Shown: positions 27,149 through 37,943 of the stretch, piece after piece
How positions within the stretch are numbered: the first letter of the stretch is position 1
Layout of the letters: each line of letters starts with the position of its first letter
Assembly (NCBI GenBank): GCA_022826885.1
Contig: JAJDUB010000035.1
Coordinates: 33,459-97,458, forward strand
DNA length: 64,000 nt
DNA from: Gammaproteobacteria bacterium
GTDB lineage: Bacteria > Pseudomonadota > Gammaproteobacteria > Eutrophobiales > Eutrophobiaceae
Direction of reading: 5' to 3'
Position numbers and translations under genes: made by a program
Notes under the pieces: model-generated
What the model saw: the letters and a program-made list of their open reading frames with translations, nothing else
Databases searched by the model: none
What the model was told of the DNA's origin: nothing

Positions 27149-27263
27149 GCCGGTTATTATAAAGCTGGAAAGAGTACTAAGGGAAGCACGAGCGTACGCG
27201 GTTCATTAGCCGGCTGATGTGGTTGTCTCGAAGAATGCCCGGCGGCCGGTAAAGGCGAGTCTT

Positions 27264-30200
27264 ATGCAAAACTCAAAAAACAAAAACTGGCAGGGACCTC
27301 CTGCCCAGGGGCTTTATGACCCCGCCACGGAGCACGACTCCTGTGGTGTGGGATTCGTGGTGGATATCAAGGGACGCAAATCCCACAAGATAGTCGAGAA
27401 TGCCCTAACCATCCTCAAGAACCTGCTGCATCGCGGCGCCTGCGGTTGCGAGGTGAATACCGGTGACGGAGTGGGCATGCTGATCCAGAAGCCCCACAAG
27501 TTTTTCCGGCGCGTGTGCGAAGCAGCGGGCATCAGCCTGCCCGGAGCGGAATACTACGGCGCCGGACTGGTGTTCCTGCCGCGGGACCCGGCCCGCTCGG
27601 AGGAGTGCCGGCGGGTATTTGAACGCATCATCGAAGAAGAGGGCCAGACCGTACTGGGCTGGCGCGACGTGCCCACCGATGATTCCCTGTTAGGGCCTAC
27701 GGCGCTGGAGGGCGAGCCCACCTTCAAGCAAGTATTCATCGGGCGCGCCGAATCAGTTCCCGACGCGGCGGCCTTTGAAAGAAAACTGTACGTCATCCGC
27801 AAGCGGGTGGAACACGCCATCTGGAATTCGGACATGGAGCAGCAGGACCTGTTCTATATCCCGTCCCTGTCCTGGCGCACCTTCGTCTACAAAGGCATGT
27901 TGACCGGCTCCCAGTTCGAACCCATGTTCCCGGAGATCACCGACCCGGATATAGAAACGGCCCTGGCCCTGGTGCACCAGCGCTTTTCCACCAACACCTT
28001 TCCGTCCTGGCGCCTGGCCCACCCGTTCCGCTACATGTGCCATAACGGCGAGATCAACACGGTGCGCGGCAACACCAACTGGATGCACGCACGGGAGTCG
28101 CTGTGCGATTCCGAACTGTTCGGCCCGGACCTGAAGAAAATTTTTCCGGTCGTCATCGAAGGCGGCAGCGACTCGGCGGTGTTCGACAACGTCATGGAGT
28201 TCCTGCACATGACCGGCCGCCCGCTGGCCCACGCCATCCTGATGATGATCCCGGAGGCCTGGAGCGGTCACGAGACCATGAGCGAGGAGCGCAAGGCATT
28301 TTACGAATATCACGCCTGCCTGATGGAACCCTGGGACGGTCCCGCCTCCATCGCCTTCACCGACGGCGAGGTCATCGGCGCGGTGCTGGACCGGAACGGC
28401 CTGCGCCCGTCGCGCTATTACGTCACCCATGACGACATGGTGATCATGGCCTCCGAGGTGGGCGTGCTGGACGTTGCCCCGGAGAACGTCAAGCTCAAGG
28501 AACGCCTGCACCCCGGGCGTATCTTCCTGGTGGACACCCGGGAAGGCCGGATCATCGATGACAGTGAACTGAAACAGCGCTACATCGACGAACATCCTTA
28601 CGGGCGCTGGTTGCAGCGGAACCTGATGCCCCTGGAGAACCTGCCCAACCCGAAGAACATCCACGGCACCGACCCCGATACCCTGATGCAGCGCCAGCAG
28701 GCGTTCGGTTATACCCACGAGGAACTGCGCATACTGGTGGCGCCCATGGCCGGCAACGGGGAAGAACCCGTGGGGTCGATGGGGACCGATGCGGCCCTGG
28801 CCGTGCTATCCAACAGGCCGCGCCTGTTGTACGATTATTTCAAGCAGTTGTTCGCCCAGGTCACCAACCCGCCCCTGGACGGCATCCGCGAGGAACTGGT
28901 TACCCAGGTCTCCGCCACCATCGGCCCGGAAGCCAACCTGCTGCAACCGGGTCCCGAGAGCTGCAAGCGCGTGCGCATTCCCTCGCCCCTGCTCACCAAT
29001 GCCGAGCTGGCCCGCATCCGGGATATGAACCTGCCCGGTTTCAGGACCAGGACCATCCCCATCCTGTATCCCGTCGCCGCGGGCGGAACGGGACTGGACC
29101 AGGCCCTGCACGATGTCTATGAGCAGGTCGACCGGGCCATTGAGGAGGGTTACAGCTACATTATCCTGTCCGATCGCGGCGTGAATGCCGAACTGGCGCC
29201 CATCCCGGCGCTGCTGGCGACCGCCGGCGTGCACCACCACCTGATCCGCAACGGCAACCGTACCCGGGTCGGACTGGTGCTTGAATCCGGCGAACCCCGC
29301 GAGGTCCATCATTTCGCGGTCCTGACCGGTTACGGCATCGAAGCAGTCAACCCCTACCTGGTGTTCGAGAGCATCAGCGGACTCATCGGCGAGGGCTTCG
29401 TGCCGGAGATGCAGTTCGACAAGGCGGTGGCCAATTACATCAAGGCCGTCAACAAGGGACTGATCAAGACCATGTCCAAGATGGGTATCTCCACGGTGCA
29501 GTCCTACCGGGGCGCCCAGATCTTCGAGGCCATCGGCCTGGACAAGGACTTCGTGGATCATTATTTCACCTGGACCGCTTCGCGCATCGGCGGCATCGGG
29601 CTGGAAATCGTCGCAAAAGAGAGCAGCATGCGCCACCATAACGCGTTCCCGGACCGGCCGGTCAAACGTCCGGACCTGGAATGGGGCGGCGAATACCAGT
29701 GGCGCCGCGACGGCGAGTACCACCTGTTCAACCCGGAAACTGTGTTCAGGCTGCAGCATTCCACGCGTACCGGGCAATACCGTATTTTCAAGGAATATAC
29801 CAGGTTGGTGGATGATCAAAGCAGCAATATGGCCACCCTGCGCGGATTGATGGAATTCAGGCCGGCAGCGGAGCCCATACCCCTGGAGGAAGTGGAACCG
29901 GTCGAGAACATAATGAAACGCTTCTCCACCGGCGCCATGTCTTACGGTTCCATCAGCAAGGAAGCCCACGAGACCCTTGCCATCGCTATGAACCGTATCG
30001 GCGGCAAGTCCAATACCGGCGAGGGTGGCGAAGACCCCGCCCGTTACACACCGGATGAGAACGGCGACCTGCGGCGCAGCGCCATCAAGCAGGTGGCGTC
30101 CGGCCGTTTCGGCGTGACCAGCGAATACCTGGTGAACGCCGACGACCTGCAGATCAAGATGGCGCAGGGCGCGAAACCGGGTGAGGGTGGGCAACTCCCG

Positions 30201-31844
30201 GGCCCCAAGGTCTATCCGTGGATCGCCGAGGTGCGCCATTCAACGCCCTGGGTGGGCCTGATCTCGCCGCCGCCGCACCATGATATCTACTCCATCGAGG
30301 ACCTGGCGCAACTGATCCACGACCTCAAGAATTCCAACCCGGAAGCGCGCGTGCATGTGAAACTGGTGGCGGAAGTAGGTGTGGGCACGGTCGCCGCGGG
30401 GGTGTCCAAGGCCCATTCCGACGTGGTCCTGATCTCCGGTTACGACGGCGGCACCGGCGCCTCCCCCGTCAGTTCATTGAAACACGCGGGACTGCCCTGG
30501 GAACTGGGACTGGCGGAAACCCAGCAGGTGCTGGTGCAGAACAAGCTGCGTGATCGTATCGTCGTGCAGACCGACGGCCAGTTGAAGACCGGGCGCGACG
30601 TGGTTATCGCGGCCCTGCTGGGCGCCGAGGAATTCGGTTTCTCCACGGCCCCCCTGGTCGTCAGCGGCTGCATCATGATGCGGGTCTGCCACCTGAACAC
30701 CTGCCCGGTGGGCGTGGCTACCCAGGACAAGCGCCTGCGCGGGAAATTCAACGGCAAGCCCGAGTTCGTGGAAAACTTTTTCCGGTTTGTCGCCGAGGAG
30801 ATGCGGGAACTGATGGCGCAACTGGGGTTCCGCACCGTGGATGAAATGGTCGGTCGCAGCGACCGGCTGGACATGAACAAGGCGATTGATCACTGGAAGG
30901 CGAAGGGCCTGGATTTCACCAATATACTTTACAAGCCGGAAATGGGCCCTGAGGTGGGGATTTACCACTCGCAGGAACAGGACCACGGCCTGGAAAAATC
31001 ACTGGACGTGACCACGCTGGTGCCCTTGTGCAAACAGACGCTCGAGACCAGGGAACCGGTGGACATCATCCTGCCCATCAGGAATACCAACCGCACCACG
31101 GGAACCATCCTGGGCTACGAAATCACCAAACGCTACGGCGCCGCGGGACTGCCGGAGGATACGGTGCGGGTGCATTTCAACGGGTCTGCCGGGATGAGTT
31201 TCGGCGCCTTCGTCCCCAGGGGCGTCACCCTGACCCTGGAAGGAGACTCCAACGATTATATCGGCAAGGGCCTCTCCGGCGGCAAGATCATCGTCTACCC
31301 GCCGCGGGCTTCGACGTTCGCGCCGGAAGATAACATCCTCATCGGCAACGTGGCCCTGTACGGCGCAACCTCCGGCGAAGGTTATTTCAGGGGCATTGCC
31401 GGCGAGCGCTTCTGCGTCAGGAACAGCGGCGTCCACGCGGTGGTGGAGGGCGTGGGAGATCACGGTTGCGAATACATGACCGGCGGCCGCGTGGTGATTA
31501 TCGGCAGGACCGGACGCAACTTCGCCGCGGGTATGTCCGGCGGCATTGCCTACGTACTGGACGAGGACGAGGATTTCAACATCCGCTGCAACCGGCAGAT
31601 GGTGGACCTCGAAGCCGTCGAGGAGGACGAAGACGTCAGGACGATCAGGCAGCTCCTGACCCGACACGTCCAGTACACCCAGAGCAGCACAGGGCGGCGC
31701 ATCCTGAACAACTGGCGCCAATACCGGGGGCGCTTTGTCAAGGTCATGCCAAGGGATTACAAGATCGTTCTGGAAGCCATCAGGAAAGGGCGGGAAAAAG
31801 GCCTGTCCGAGGAAGAGGCCATCATGGAAGCGGCCCATGGGTAA
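27264..31844 (+). CDS. gltB: Glutamate synthase (NADPH), large subunit
   Basis: At 1526 aa it has the full GltB length. Cys27 in HDSCGVGFV is the catalytic nucleophile exposed after propeptide cleavage of the N-terminal glutamine amidotransferase domain. A central domain, then the FMN-binding synthase domain ([20 protein letters not shown]), then the 3Fe-4S loop [15 protein letters not shown], then the C-terminal GXGXG beta-helix (GMSGGIAYV) follow. It converts glutamine and 2-oxoglutarate to two glutamates with GltD. The ATG at 27264 is preferred to a GTG at 27219 because AAGGCGAG precedes it. It overlaps gltD by eight bases. Confidence 0.97.
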   Translation: MQNSKNKNWQGPPAQGLYDPATEHDSCGVGFVVDIKGRKSHKIVENALTILKNLLHRGACGCEVNTGDGVGMLIQKPHKFFRRVCEAAGISLPGAEYYGAGLVFLPRDPARSEECRRVFERIIEEEGQTVLGWRDVPTDDSLLGPTALEGEPTFKQVFIGRAESVPDAAAFERKLYVIRKRVEHAIWNSDMEQQDLFYIPSLSWRTFVYKGMLTGSQFEPMFPEITDPDIETALALVHQRFSTNTFPSWRLAHPFRYMCHNGEINTVRGNTNWMHARESLCDSELFGPDLKKIFPVVIEGGSDSAVFDNVMEFLHMTGRPLAHAILMMIPEAWSGHETMSEERKAFYEYHACLMEPWDGPASIAFTDGEVIGAVLDRNGLRPSRYYVTHDDMVIMASEVGVLDVAPENVKLKERLHPGRIFLVDTREGRIIDDSELKQRYIDEHPYGRWLQRNLMPLENLPNPKNIHGTDPDTLMQRQQAFGYTHEELRILVAPMAGNGEEPVGSMGTDAALAVLSNRPRLLYDYFKQLFAQVTNPPLDGIREELVTQVSATIGPEANLLQPGPESCKRVRIPSPLLTNAELARIRDMNLPGFRTRTIPILYPVAAGGTGLDQALHDVYEQVDRAIEEGYSYIILSDRGVNAELAPIPALLATAGVHHHLIRNGNRTRVGLVLESGEPREVHHFAVLTGYGIEAVNPYLVFESISGLIGEGFVPEMQFDKAVANYIKAVNKGLIKTMSKMGISTVQSYRGAQIFEAIGLDKDFVDHYFTWTASRIGGIGLEIVAKESSMRHHNAFPDRPVKRPDLEWGGEYQWRRDGEYHLFNPETVFRLQHSTRTGQYRIFKEYTRLVDDQSSNMATLRGLMEFRPAAEPIPLEEVEPVENIMKRFSTGAMSYGSISKEAHETLAIAMNRIGGKSNTGEGGEDPARYTPDENGDLRRSAIKQVASGRFGVTSEYLVNADDLQIKMAQGAKPGEGGQLPGPKVYPWIAEVRHSTPWVGLISPPPHHDIYSIEDLAQLIHDLKNSNPEARVHVKLVAEVGVGTVAAGVSKAHSDVVLISGYDGGTGASPVSSLKHAGLPWELGLAETQQVLVQNKLRDRIVVQTDGQLKTGRDVVIAALLGAEEFGFSTAPLVVSGCIMMRVCHLNTCPVGVATQDKRLRGKFNGKPEFVENFFRFVAEEMRELMAQLGFRTVDEMVGRSDRLDMNKAIDHWKAKGLDFTNILYKPEMGPEVGIYHSQEQDHGLEKSLDVTTLVPLCKQTLETREPVDIILPIRNTNRTTGTILGYEITKRYGAAGLPEDTVRVHFNGSAGMSFGAFVPRGVTLTLEGDSNDYIGKGLSGGKIIVYPPRASTFAPEDNILIGNVALYGATSGEGYFRGIAGERFCVRNSGVHAVVEGVGDHGCEYMTGGRVVIIGRTGRNFAAGMSGGIAYVLDEDEDFNIRCNRQMVDLEAVEEDEDVRTIRQLLTRHVQYTQSSTGRRILNNWRQYRGRFVKVMPRDYKIVLEAIRKGREKGLSEEEAIMEAAHG

Positions 31845-33285
31845 GATCACCGGTTTCATCGAGTTTGAACGGGAGAAACAGCCGTACCGCCCGGTTACGG
31901 AAAGGCTTGGCGACTGGCGCCAGGTGATGGAGTCATGGCCGATGGAACCCCTGAAGGTCCAGGCGTCACGCTGCATGGATTGCGGCATTCCGTTCTGCCA
32001 CCAGGGTTGCCCCCTGGGAAACCTGATCCCGGACTGGAACGACCTGGTTTACCGGGACCAGTGGCTGGAGGCGATTCACCGGCTGCACGCCACCAATAAC
32101 TTCCCGGAATTTACCGGCACCCTGTGTCCGGCGCCCTGCGAAGGGTCCTGCGTCCTGGGGATCAATGATGACCCGGTAACCATCAAGGCGGTGGAACTCT
32201 CCATCATCGACAAGGCCTGGGAGAACGGCTGGATCAAGCCGGAGCCGGCGGCGGTAAAGACCGGCAAGCGGGTGGCCGTGGTCGGGTCCGGACCGGCGGG
32301 GCTGGCCGCGGCCCAGCAACTGGCGCGTGCAGGCCACGACGTGACCGTGTTTGAGCGTGACGACCGCATCGGCGGCCTGTTGCGTTATGGCATCCCGGAA
32401 TTCAAGATGGAGAAGCGGGTCCTGGACCGGCGTCTCGAACAGATGGCGCAGGAAGGCGTGGTGTTCCGGCCCGGTTGCAACGTCGGCGCCGACATTGACC
32501 CGCGCGACCTGTGCAGCGACTACGACGCGGTCCTGCTGGCCGGCGGCGCTACCGACTCCCGTGACCTGCCGGTCCCCGGCCGGGAACTGGACGGCATCCA
32601 CCTTGCCATGGACTACCTGCCGCTGCAGAACAGACGTTGTGAAGGTGACGACGTCCCCGACGGGGAATTCATCAGCGCACGGGGAAAGGATGTGGTCATT
32701 ATCGGTGGGGGCGACACCGGCGCGGATTGCCTGGGAACTGCCAACCGTCAGGGAGCGAAGTCCGTACACCAGTTGGAGATCATGCCCAAGCCCCCGAACA
32801 GCCGCGCGCCGGACAACCCCTGGCCCGAATGGCCGCGCATCTACCGGATCGCCTCGGCCCATGAAGAGGGTGTCGAACGGGTCTACGCGGTATCCACCAG
32901 GCAGTTCACCGATGACGGCAACGGCCATGTCAAGGGACTGGAACTGGTTGAAGTGGAAATGAAACATGAAGATGGCCGGCTGCAGTTTGTGGAGATGCCG
33001 GGGACGGATTCCGTGCTGCCCTGTGACCTGGTCCTGCTCGCCATGGGCTTCCTGGGACCGGAGAAGACAGGGATGCTGGAGCAGTTGGGCGTTGAGTTGA
33101 CGCCTAGAGGCAACGTGAAAAGGGACCGGAACTGGATGACCAGCGTAAACGGCGTCTTTACTGCGGGCGATATGCAGCGGGGACAATCCCTGATCGTCTG
33201 GGCCATTGCCGAAGGCCGTTCCGCCGCCCGGGGTATTGACGGGTTCCTCATGGGGACATCCGACCTGCCGGCGCCGGTAGAATAG
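31837..33285 (+). CDS. gltD: Glutamate synthase (NADPH), small subunit
   Basis: This 482-aa protein starts from the ATG at 31837 inside the gltB end. The N-terminal ferredoxin-like region has two Cys clusters for 4Fe-4S centres ([17 protein letters not shown] and CPAPCEGSC). An FAD-binding site ([21 protein letters not shown]) and an NADPH site ([17 protein letters not shown]) follow, and [14 protein letters not shown] closes the FAD domain. It feeds NADPH electrons to GltB. The upstream in-frame extension has no family match, so this start is secure. Confidence 0.97.
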   Translation: MGKITGFIEFEREKQPYRPVTERLGDWRQVMESWPMEPLKVQASRCMDCGIPFCHQGCPLGNLIPDWNDLVYRDQWLEAIHRLHATNNFPEFTGTLCPAPCEGSCVLGINDDPVTIKAVELSIIDKAWENGWIKPEPAAVKTGKRVAVVGSGPAGLAAAQQLARAGHDVTVFERDDRIGGLLRYGIPEFKMEKRVLDRRLEQMAQEGVVFRPGCNVGADIDPRDLCSDYDAVLLAGGATDSRDLPVPGRELDGIHLAMDYLPLQNRRCEGDDVPDGEFISARGKDVVIIGGGDTGADCLGTANRQGAKSVHQLEIMPKPPNSRAPDNPWPEWPRIYRIASAHEEGVERVYAVSTRQFTDDGNGHVKGLELVEVEMKHEDGRLQFVEMPGTDSVLPCDLVLLAMGFLGPEKTGMLEQLGVELTPRGNVKRDRNWMTSVNGVFTAGDMQRGQSLIVWAIAEGRSAARGIDGFLMGTSDLPAPVE

Positions 33286-33314
33286 CGCCCGGCAACCGCG
33301 ACACAGGGTGAGAT

Positions 33315-34241
33315 ATGCGGGCTAGGTCCAATCCCCTGGAGAGCGTGGTTTACATTCAGAGCCAGGTTCCGGAACGCGCCATGACGGCAGAGATTCTCGG
33401 TACCGAACGCAGCGGTCACGGTGTCCGCATCAGGGAAGACGGACTGATCGCGACCGTCGGCTACCTGGTGCTGGAGGCCGAACACATCTGGATCAGGTCC
33501 AGGGAAGGGCAGGGCGCGACGGCCTATATTATTGCCCAGGACTTTGATTCCGGCATTACCCTGCTGAAACCGACGCTGGCCCTGGAAGGCAGCTGCCTGG
33601 TTCCGGGGCCGAGCAGTGAATTGGCCGTGGATGAACCCTTACTCGTCTATCGCAGCGATCATGATGAGGCTTTCAAATGCACCCTGTTCGCCAGGCAGGA
33701 ATTTGCCGGTCGCTGGGAGTATTTGCTGGACTATGCCTTGTTTACCTCACCCGGCTGCAATGACTGGGCCGGCGCGGCCCTGGTGGACCAGTACGGACAA
33801 CTCTGCGGTGTGGGGTCACTGCTGATGGAACTCCACCAGGATGACGAGGAGGAACTGCTGGGCAACATGTTCATACCCATCGATATGGTGTCACCCTACC
33901 TGGATGAGATGTGTGAATTCGGACAGCGCCGGGATCCGCCCAAACCCTGGATGGGCGCGCTGATACAGGAATATGAAGGCAAACTGGTGGTAACGGGCGT
34001 GTACCCCGGATGCCCTGCTGATCTTGCCGGAATCAAGCCGGGTGACGTGGTCCTGTCGGTCGATGATGAGCCGGTAAACAATCTCTCCGGGATTTTCCGC
34101 AAGGTGTGGAGCCTGGGCAGCGCCGGCGTTGAAGTGCCTTTGCTGATCTCTTCAGCGGGAAGCCTGCGCAACTGCCTGCTGAAATCGATTGACCGCTCCA
34201 TATTCTACCGTTCCGTGGCCGCGGCGGGACAGGTCAACTAA
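33315..34241 (+). CDS. HtrA-like pseudoprotease with PDZ domain
   Basis: This 308-aa protein aligns with the trypsin-PDZ layout of HtrA/Deg proteins, but the catalytic residues are gone. The strand that should hold the His reads LIATVGYLVLEAE (Tyr50 in its place). The Asp strand reads FDSGITLLKP (Gly80). The usual PGNSGGP reads PGCNDWAGAALVDQYG. A convincing PDZ domain occupies about 210-285 (VTGVYPGCPADLAGIKPGDVVLSVDDEPV). No signal peptide is visible. It begins 30 bases after gltD with AGGGTGAG before the ATG, so it is probably in the gltBD operon. A binding or scaffolding role is likely. Confidence 0.75.
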   Translation: MRARSNPLESVVYIQSQVPERAMTAEILGTERSGHGVRIREDGLIATVGYLVLEAEHIWIRSREGQGATAYIIAQDFDSGITLLKPTLALEGSCLVPGPSSELAVDEPLLVYRSDHDEAFKCTLFARQEFAGRWEYLLDYALFTSPGCNDWAGAALVDQYGQLCGVGSLLMELHQDDEEELLGNMFIPIDMVSPYLDEMCEFGQRRDPPKPWMGALIQEYEGKLVVTGVYPGCPADLAGIKPGDVVLSVDDEPVNNLSGIFRKVWSLGSAGVEVPLLISSAGSLRNCLLKSIDRSIFYRSVAAAGQVN

Positions 34242-34263
34242 ATCTGTCAATCACAACAAATTT

Positions 34264-34290
34264 TTGTATAATTGAACAGTCTGGTATACT
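34264..34290 (+). promoter_or_regulatory. Possible promoter before the small lipoprotein
   Basis: TTGTAT (34264-34269) and TATACT (34285-34290) are separated by 15 bases, slightly short for sigma-70. The start codon of the lipoprotein follows 37 bases later. Confidence 0.35.
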
Positions 34291-34326
34291 GGTTTAGCGC
34301 AATACAAACAAGAGTGAGGGCATGAC

Positions 34327-34545
34327 ATGCGATATCTTACGTTAGCATTTTTTCTGACGCTGATTATGGGCTTTGCCGGGTGTGGCGATATGGCAGGTGA
34401 CGGCGGCGACGCCGATGCCGGCAACGGCGCTACGGAAGAGATGGCCATGGATGAGGCGCCGGCTGAAGAGGCTGCCATGGAGGAAGCTTCCGACGGTCCG
34501 CCGCAATGGCAGGTTCTGGAGCAGAACGTAGTACATTCAGAGTAA
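34327..34545 (+). CDS. Small acidic lipoprotein
   Basis: This 72-aa protein starts with a hydrophobic signal (YLTLAFFLTLIMG) and a lipobox FAGC, so the mature protein would be lipidated at Cys19. The remainder is rich in Asp, Glu, Ala and Met (EEMAMDEAPAEEAAMEEAS), a low-complexity acidic tail without a recognisable domain. GAGG lies upstream of the ATG. No function can be assigned; a small envelope or metal-buffering role is speculation. Confidence 0.65.
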   Translation: MRYLTLAFFLTLIMGFAGCGDMAGDGGDADAGNGATEEMAMDEAPAEEAAMEEASDGPPQWQVLEQNVVHSE

Positions 34546-34561
34546 TAAGGTTCACACGGGA

Positions 34562-34580
34562 GGGAGGCGGCATGCCTCCC
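34562..34580 (+). terminator. Possible terminator hairpin after the lipoprotein
   Basis: The arms GGGAGGC and GCCTCCC enclose GGCAT, 17 bases after the stop. There is no T-run directly behind the stem; TTTTTT comes about 25 bases later. Termination is therefore uncertain. Confidence 0.35.
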
Positions 34581-34653
34581 CATCCCGCACGTTATGGGCC
34601 TGATTTTTTCCTGAACCGGTGTCGTTGGTGTCAGTCAGGATTCGGGGAGAGAA

Positions 34654-35055
34654 ATGACCGCTGAGATTCCGGACACTCATCAAGACCTGCTGAGAGGTCC
34701 CGTTTATGTTCAACTGGCGACTCACATGAAGAACGGGTCGATCCAGGTGCATCCTGTGTGGTGTGGATACGATGGAGTCCATGTCCTGGTAAATTCTGCA
34801 AAAGGACGCGCGAAAGACAGGAACATGCGCGCCAATCCGAATGTGACGGTACTTGCGATCGACCCCGAGAATCCCTTTCGCTGGCTTGAAGTACGCGGGA
34901 AAGTCGTTGAAATCACCGAAGCAGGCGCTGATGAGCATATTGACCAGTTGTCCGAGCTGTATATACAACAGAGTCCCTATCCATGGCGGGAATCCGGGGA
35001 GGTGCGCATCCTGTACCGGATCAAACCGGAACGCGTGATTGCGTTTTCCTCCTGA
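34654..35055 (+). CDS. PPOX-class flavin/F420-dependent oxidoreductase-like protein
   Basis: This 133-aa split-barrel protein matches the small PPOX class: VYVQLATHMKNGSIQVHPVWCGYDG at the start, INSAKGRAKDRNMRANPNVTVLA-like strand pairing (VNSAKGRAKDRNMR), then WLEVRGKVVEIT and YRIKPERVIAF at the end. Such proteins bind FMN or F420 and reduce small substrates; cofactor choice is not resolvable here. GGGGAGA precedes the ATG. It is followed 26 bases later by the CmcJ-like gene and may be co-transcribed with it. Confidence 0.85.
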   Translation: MTAEIPDTHQDLLRGPVYVQLATHMKNGSIQVHPVWCGYDGVHVLVNSAKGRAKDRNMRANPNVTVLAIDPENPFRWLEVRGKVVEITEAGADEHIDQLSELYIQQSPYPWRESGEVRILYRIKPERVIAFSS

Positions 35056-35081
35056 CGCTCAATCTGTTCACATAAGCCTGA

Positions 35082-35891
35082 ATGCAGGATCATATCAGCG
35101 CCCCGATTCGCTATACCGTCAACACGGGTGTGAAACCTGTCAGCCTGTCCCGGACCCTGGGCGGCAGGATCGAATACCGGAACTGTACCTTTGCCGATCA
35201 CACGGTCGAGATTCGCAACGGGCGCAGGGAAGTTGATGACTTCGATTTTGAACAACACGGGTTTGTGTTTGTCAGGCACGTTACACAAGTGGCGAATTTC
35301 TTTGATCAGAAAGAGGTGCAACGTGATTACTATCCTGAAGCAGATGCCCTGGTCAGGCGAGTGACCGGAGCTGACAGGGTGCATATTTTTGATTACACCG
35401 TACGTTCCGGCGACCTCGACAAACAGGAACTGGGAACCCGTGAACCGTTGAAACAGGTTCACAACGATTACACTGACTGGTCCGGACCCCAGCGTGTCAG
35501 GGACCTGTTGCCGGAGGAGGCGGAAGACCTGTTACGCCTCAGGTTTATGATCGTGCAGGTCTGGCGCCCCATCGGAACCACCATTATTAGCGAACCACTT
35601 GCGCTATGTGATGCGCAAAGCCTTGCAAAGGCAGACCTGATCCCGACCGAACGGCGGCATCCGAACCGCGTGGGTGAAACCTATACTATTGCCTATAACT
35701 CTGACCATCGCTGGTACTACTTCCCGAAGATGCGGCGCGACGAGGCTATCGTTTTCAAGGTCTACGATTCAGCAGCCGATGGCAACGCGCGTTTTACCGC
35801 CCACGGTTCATTCGATGACCCCGATACTCCGGAAAATGCCCCGCCCCGGGAAAGCATCGAGCTCAGGGCGCTGGTGTTTTTCTGTACATAA
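35082..35891 (+). CDS. CmcJ/NvfI-family oxidoreductase
   Basis: This 269-aa protein has the CmcJ/NvfI pattern: the HGFVFV block, VHNDYTDWSGP with the HxD of a 2-oxoglutarate-type iron site, RFMIVQVWRPI, MRRDEAIVFKVYDS, FTAHGSFDDPDTP with the distal His, and ESIELRALVFF at the end. Fungal NvfI and the cephamycin protein CmcJ act in secondary metabolism, often as isomerases, hydroxylases or methoxylation partners. Bacterial members are mostly uncharacterised. It is last in a short plus-strand run; a perfect inverted-repeat element follows. Confidence 0.85.
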   Translation: MQDHISAPIRYTVNTGVKPVSLSRTLGGRIEYRNCTFADHTVEIRNGRREVDDFDFEQHGFVFVRHVTQVANFFDQKEVQRDYYPEADALVRRVTGADRVHIFDYTVRSGDLDKQELGTREPLKQVHNDYTDWSGPQRVRDLLPEEAEDLLRLRFMIVQVWRPIGTTIISEPLALCDAQSLAKADLIPTERRHPNRVGETYTIAYNSDHRWYYFPKMRRDEAIVFKVYDSAADGNARFTAHGSFDDPDTPENAPPRESIELRALVFFCT

Positions 35892-35910
35892 CTACACAAA
35901 TCGCTCCCCA

Positions 35911-36006
35911 TTCGTCATTCCCGCGAAGGCGGGAATCCAGTGGAGAACAAAACTCCTTATAATGAATGTTTGCTTACTGGATTCCCGCCTTCGCGGGAAT
36001 GACGAA
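35911..36006. repeat. 96-bp element with perfect 31-bp terminal inverted repeats
   Basis: The left arm 35911-35941 begins TTCGTCATTCCCGCGAAGG and the right arm 35976-36006 is its exact inverse. Each arm is itself a palindrome around CCCGCGAAGGCGGG. The 34-base centre is A+T-rich. CGTCATTCCCGCG repeats of this sort are widespread MITE- or REP-like elements. It lies between convergent genes, where it may end both transcripts. Confidence 0.88.
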
Positions 36007-36019
36007 TAGGGCCGGTTTT

Positions 36020-36031
36020 AAATCTGTCCCC
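36020..36031. repeat. Half copy of repeat family B
   Basis: AAATCTGTCCCC is one arm of the family B palindrome; the opposite arm is lost, possibly through insertion of the adjacent 96-bp element, whose right end is 14 bases away. Confidence 0.6.
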
Positions 36032-36037
36032 GTTTCG

Positions 36038-36337
36038 TTACAGCGTAGCCACGACGGTGGCGTCATAATAGTTGACTTCGGGAGGTTCGGCGAAACATTC
36101 GAACAAACCGGGCACGGTCGCCTGCATGAAGTCACTGTTGAAGTGGTCGTCATGGGCTTCCTTCGTTTCCCATTCTTCGAACAGGAAGAACCTGAGCGGG
36201 TCAACCGGGTCGGGATAGAAGGTGTAGCGCAGTATCCCCGTTTCGGTCCGACCCACCTCGACTATCTTTGCCATGATGTCTCCGGCCTGCTCCAGGCGCT
36301 CCTGTTTGATGATGAAATTTCCCGTTACCAGGTACAT
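36038..36337 (-). CDS. Antibiotic-biosynthesis-monooxygenase (ABM) domain protein
   Basis: This 99-aa protein has the dimeric alpha-beta barrel pattern of ABM proteins: YLVTGNFIIKQERLEQ at the start, TGILRYTFYPDPVDPLRFFLFEEWETKEAHDDHFNS in the centre with the conserved W and H, and a short final strand. Members include quinol monooxygenases and heme-degrading enzymes that need no cofactor. GGAGG lies nine bases before the ATG. It is divergent from the flavin monooxygenase gene (63-base gap). The substrate is unknown. Confidence 0.87.
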   Translation of the reverse strand: MYLVTGNFIIKQERLEQAGDIMAKIVEVGRTETGILRYTFYPDPVDPLRFFLFEEWETKEAHDDHFNSDFMQATVPGLFECFAEPPEVNYYDATVVATL

Positions 36338-36400
36338 GGTTTAAACCTCCGCTTGTGTCATATAGACTATGGTAGCAAATAAAAAGAACAGATTTATTGA

Positions 36401-37918
36401 ATGAATATCGCCATCATTGGCGCCGGCATCAGCGGCATAGCAGCGGCCAGTATTCTGAACAAGGCGGGCCACGGAACTACCCTGTTTGAGAAATCCGAGC
36501 GGCCCGGGGGAGTCTGGGCGGTGAGCTACCCGGGAGTCAGCCTGCAGAATACCGCGCGCCAGTACACCCTGACGGAATTTCCCTGGCCGTTCAGGCCCTC
36601 GCTCCATCCCACCGGCGAGGAGATAATGAAATACCTGGAAATGGCCATCGAGGGTCTGGGCCTGGACGTGCGCAGGCGCACCGAGGTTGTCGGCATGGTT
36701 GAAAATAACGACGGCTGGACAGTGCGGTACCGGGATGAATCCGGCACCCATGAGCAACAGTTCGACTACGTTATATCGGCGATCGGCCAGTATACCGAGG
36801 GCAAGCACAGGCCGGTATTTCCCGGGCAGGAGGCGTTCGCGGGCGGGGTCATTACCGAACGGGACATAGGCGACCCGGAACTGTTCAGGGGCAAGCGCAC
36901 TGTGGTGGTAGGTTTCGGCAAATCCGCCGTCGATATTACGGTTATGGCAAGCGCGCAGACCGGCAAGGTCTTCCATGTTTTCCGGACCCCGCGCTGGATG
37001 ATCCCGTTAACCATTTTCCGCATCCATTACGGTCGCCTGCTGTTCAGCCGTCTGACTACTTTCTTTATGCCCTGTTGGGCGCATCCTTCCGGTTTAGAGC
37101 GATTCGTTCACGGCAGGTTGGGATTCCTGGTCGACACGTTCTGGTATTTCCTTACCAGGCAGGTCATATTTTTCTGTAAGCTGCGGGGAGCGTTCAAGGG
37201 CCGGGCCGCAAACACCAGGCTGGATACCCTGATCCCGGAGCATGAGCTCGTCCGCGACCTGCGCTCCGCGGCCGCGCTGACGCCCAGGAATTATTTTCGC
37301 CTGGTGGCGGACGCGCGGATAGAACCTGTCCATGGTGAAATATCCCATTTCACCGGGGATGCGTTGCACCTGAAAGACGGCCGCGCCATCTCCTGCGACC
37401 AGGTGGTCCTGTGCGTGGGATCGGAGAAACCCCGGTTCCCGTTCCTGCCGGAGAAATACCGGAGCCTTCTTGAAAGTGAGGATGACGGCGTACAGTTGTA
37501 TCGCCATGTATTGCACCCGGACATTCCCCGGTTTGCCTGCGCCGGCTACAACCATGGTTTCATGCACGTCCCCGCGGCCGAGATCGGTGCGATCTGGTTG
37601 TGCGCGTACCTGAACGGCGATATCCGCCTGCCGGCGCGCGCAGAGATGCTCAGGCGTATGGAAACCACCCGGGACTGGAAACGCAAACATATCAATTTCG
37701 AGCCGTCGCGTTCCTGCGCGGTGAACACCCGGTTCCAGCAATACATGGATATCATGCTTCTGGAACTTGGCGTTTCTCCGTACCGGAAGATGCCCAACCT
37801 GCTGGCGGAGATATTCGTGCAGTACGGGGCCGAAGACTACCGTAATATCCTCGATGAATATCTCAGCGGGGCGCGTGAGCGGAACGCGCCGTTGCCTTCA
37901 TTGCCGCTGGATACTTGA
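36401..37918 (+). CDS. Flavin-containing monooxygenase family protein
   Basis: This 505-aa protein has an FAD Rossmann motif IAIIGAGISGIAAASIL (3-19), FEKSERPGGVWAVSYPG with the GxW of FMOs, and an NADPH motif TVVVGFGKSAVDI. The FMO fingerprint FxGxxxHxxxY is degenerate here: FAGGVITERDI has Thr and Ile for His and Tyr. It could therefore be a divergent FMO or Baeyer-Villiger-type enzyme. A gene for an SDR follows after 25 bases, forming a likely two-gene operon. Substrates remain unknown. Confidence 0.87.
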   Translation: MNIAIIGAGISGIAAASILNKAGHGTTLFEKSERPGGVWAVSYPGVSLQNTARQYTLTEFPWPFRPSLHPTGEEIMKYLEMAIEGLGLDVRRRTEVVGMVENNDGWTVRYRDESGTHEQQFDYVISAIGQYTEGKHRPVFPGQEAFAGGVITERDIGDPELFRGKRTVVVGFGKSAVDITVMASAQTGKVFHVFRTPRWMIPLTIFRIHYGRLLFSRLTTFFMPCWAHPSGLERFVHGRLGFLVDTFWYFLTRQVIFFCKLRGAFKGRAANTRLDTLIPEHELVRDLRSAAALTPRNYFRLVADARIEPVHGEISHFTGDALHLKDGRAISCDQVVLCVGSEKPRFPFLPEKYRSLLESEDDGVQLYRHVLHPDIPRFACAGYNHGFMHVPAAEIGAIWLCAYLNGDIRLPARAEMLRRMETTRDWKRKHINFEPSRSCAVNTRFQQYMDIMLLELGVSPYRKMPNLLAEIFVQYGAEDYRNILDEYLSGARERNAPLPSLPLDT

Positions 37919-37943
37919 TTAAATCAATACAGGAGCAACCATT

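Noticed and set aside
28806..30239. A 477-codon open frame antisense to gltB (with others at 27753-28718 and 30999-31988)
   Set aside because: Composition follows the third-position G+C of gltB on the other strand, no family pattern is visible, and gltB is complete here.
31966..33186. A 406-codon open frame antisense to gltD
   Set aside because: It mirrors gltD codons and shows no recognisable domain.
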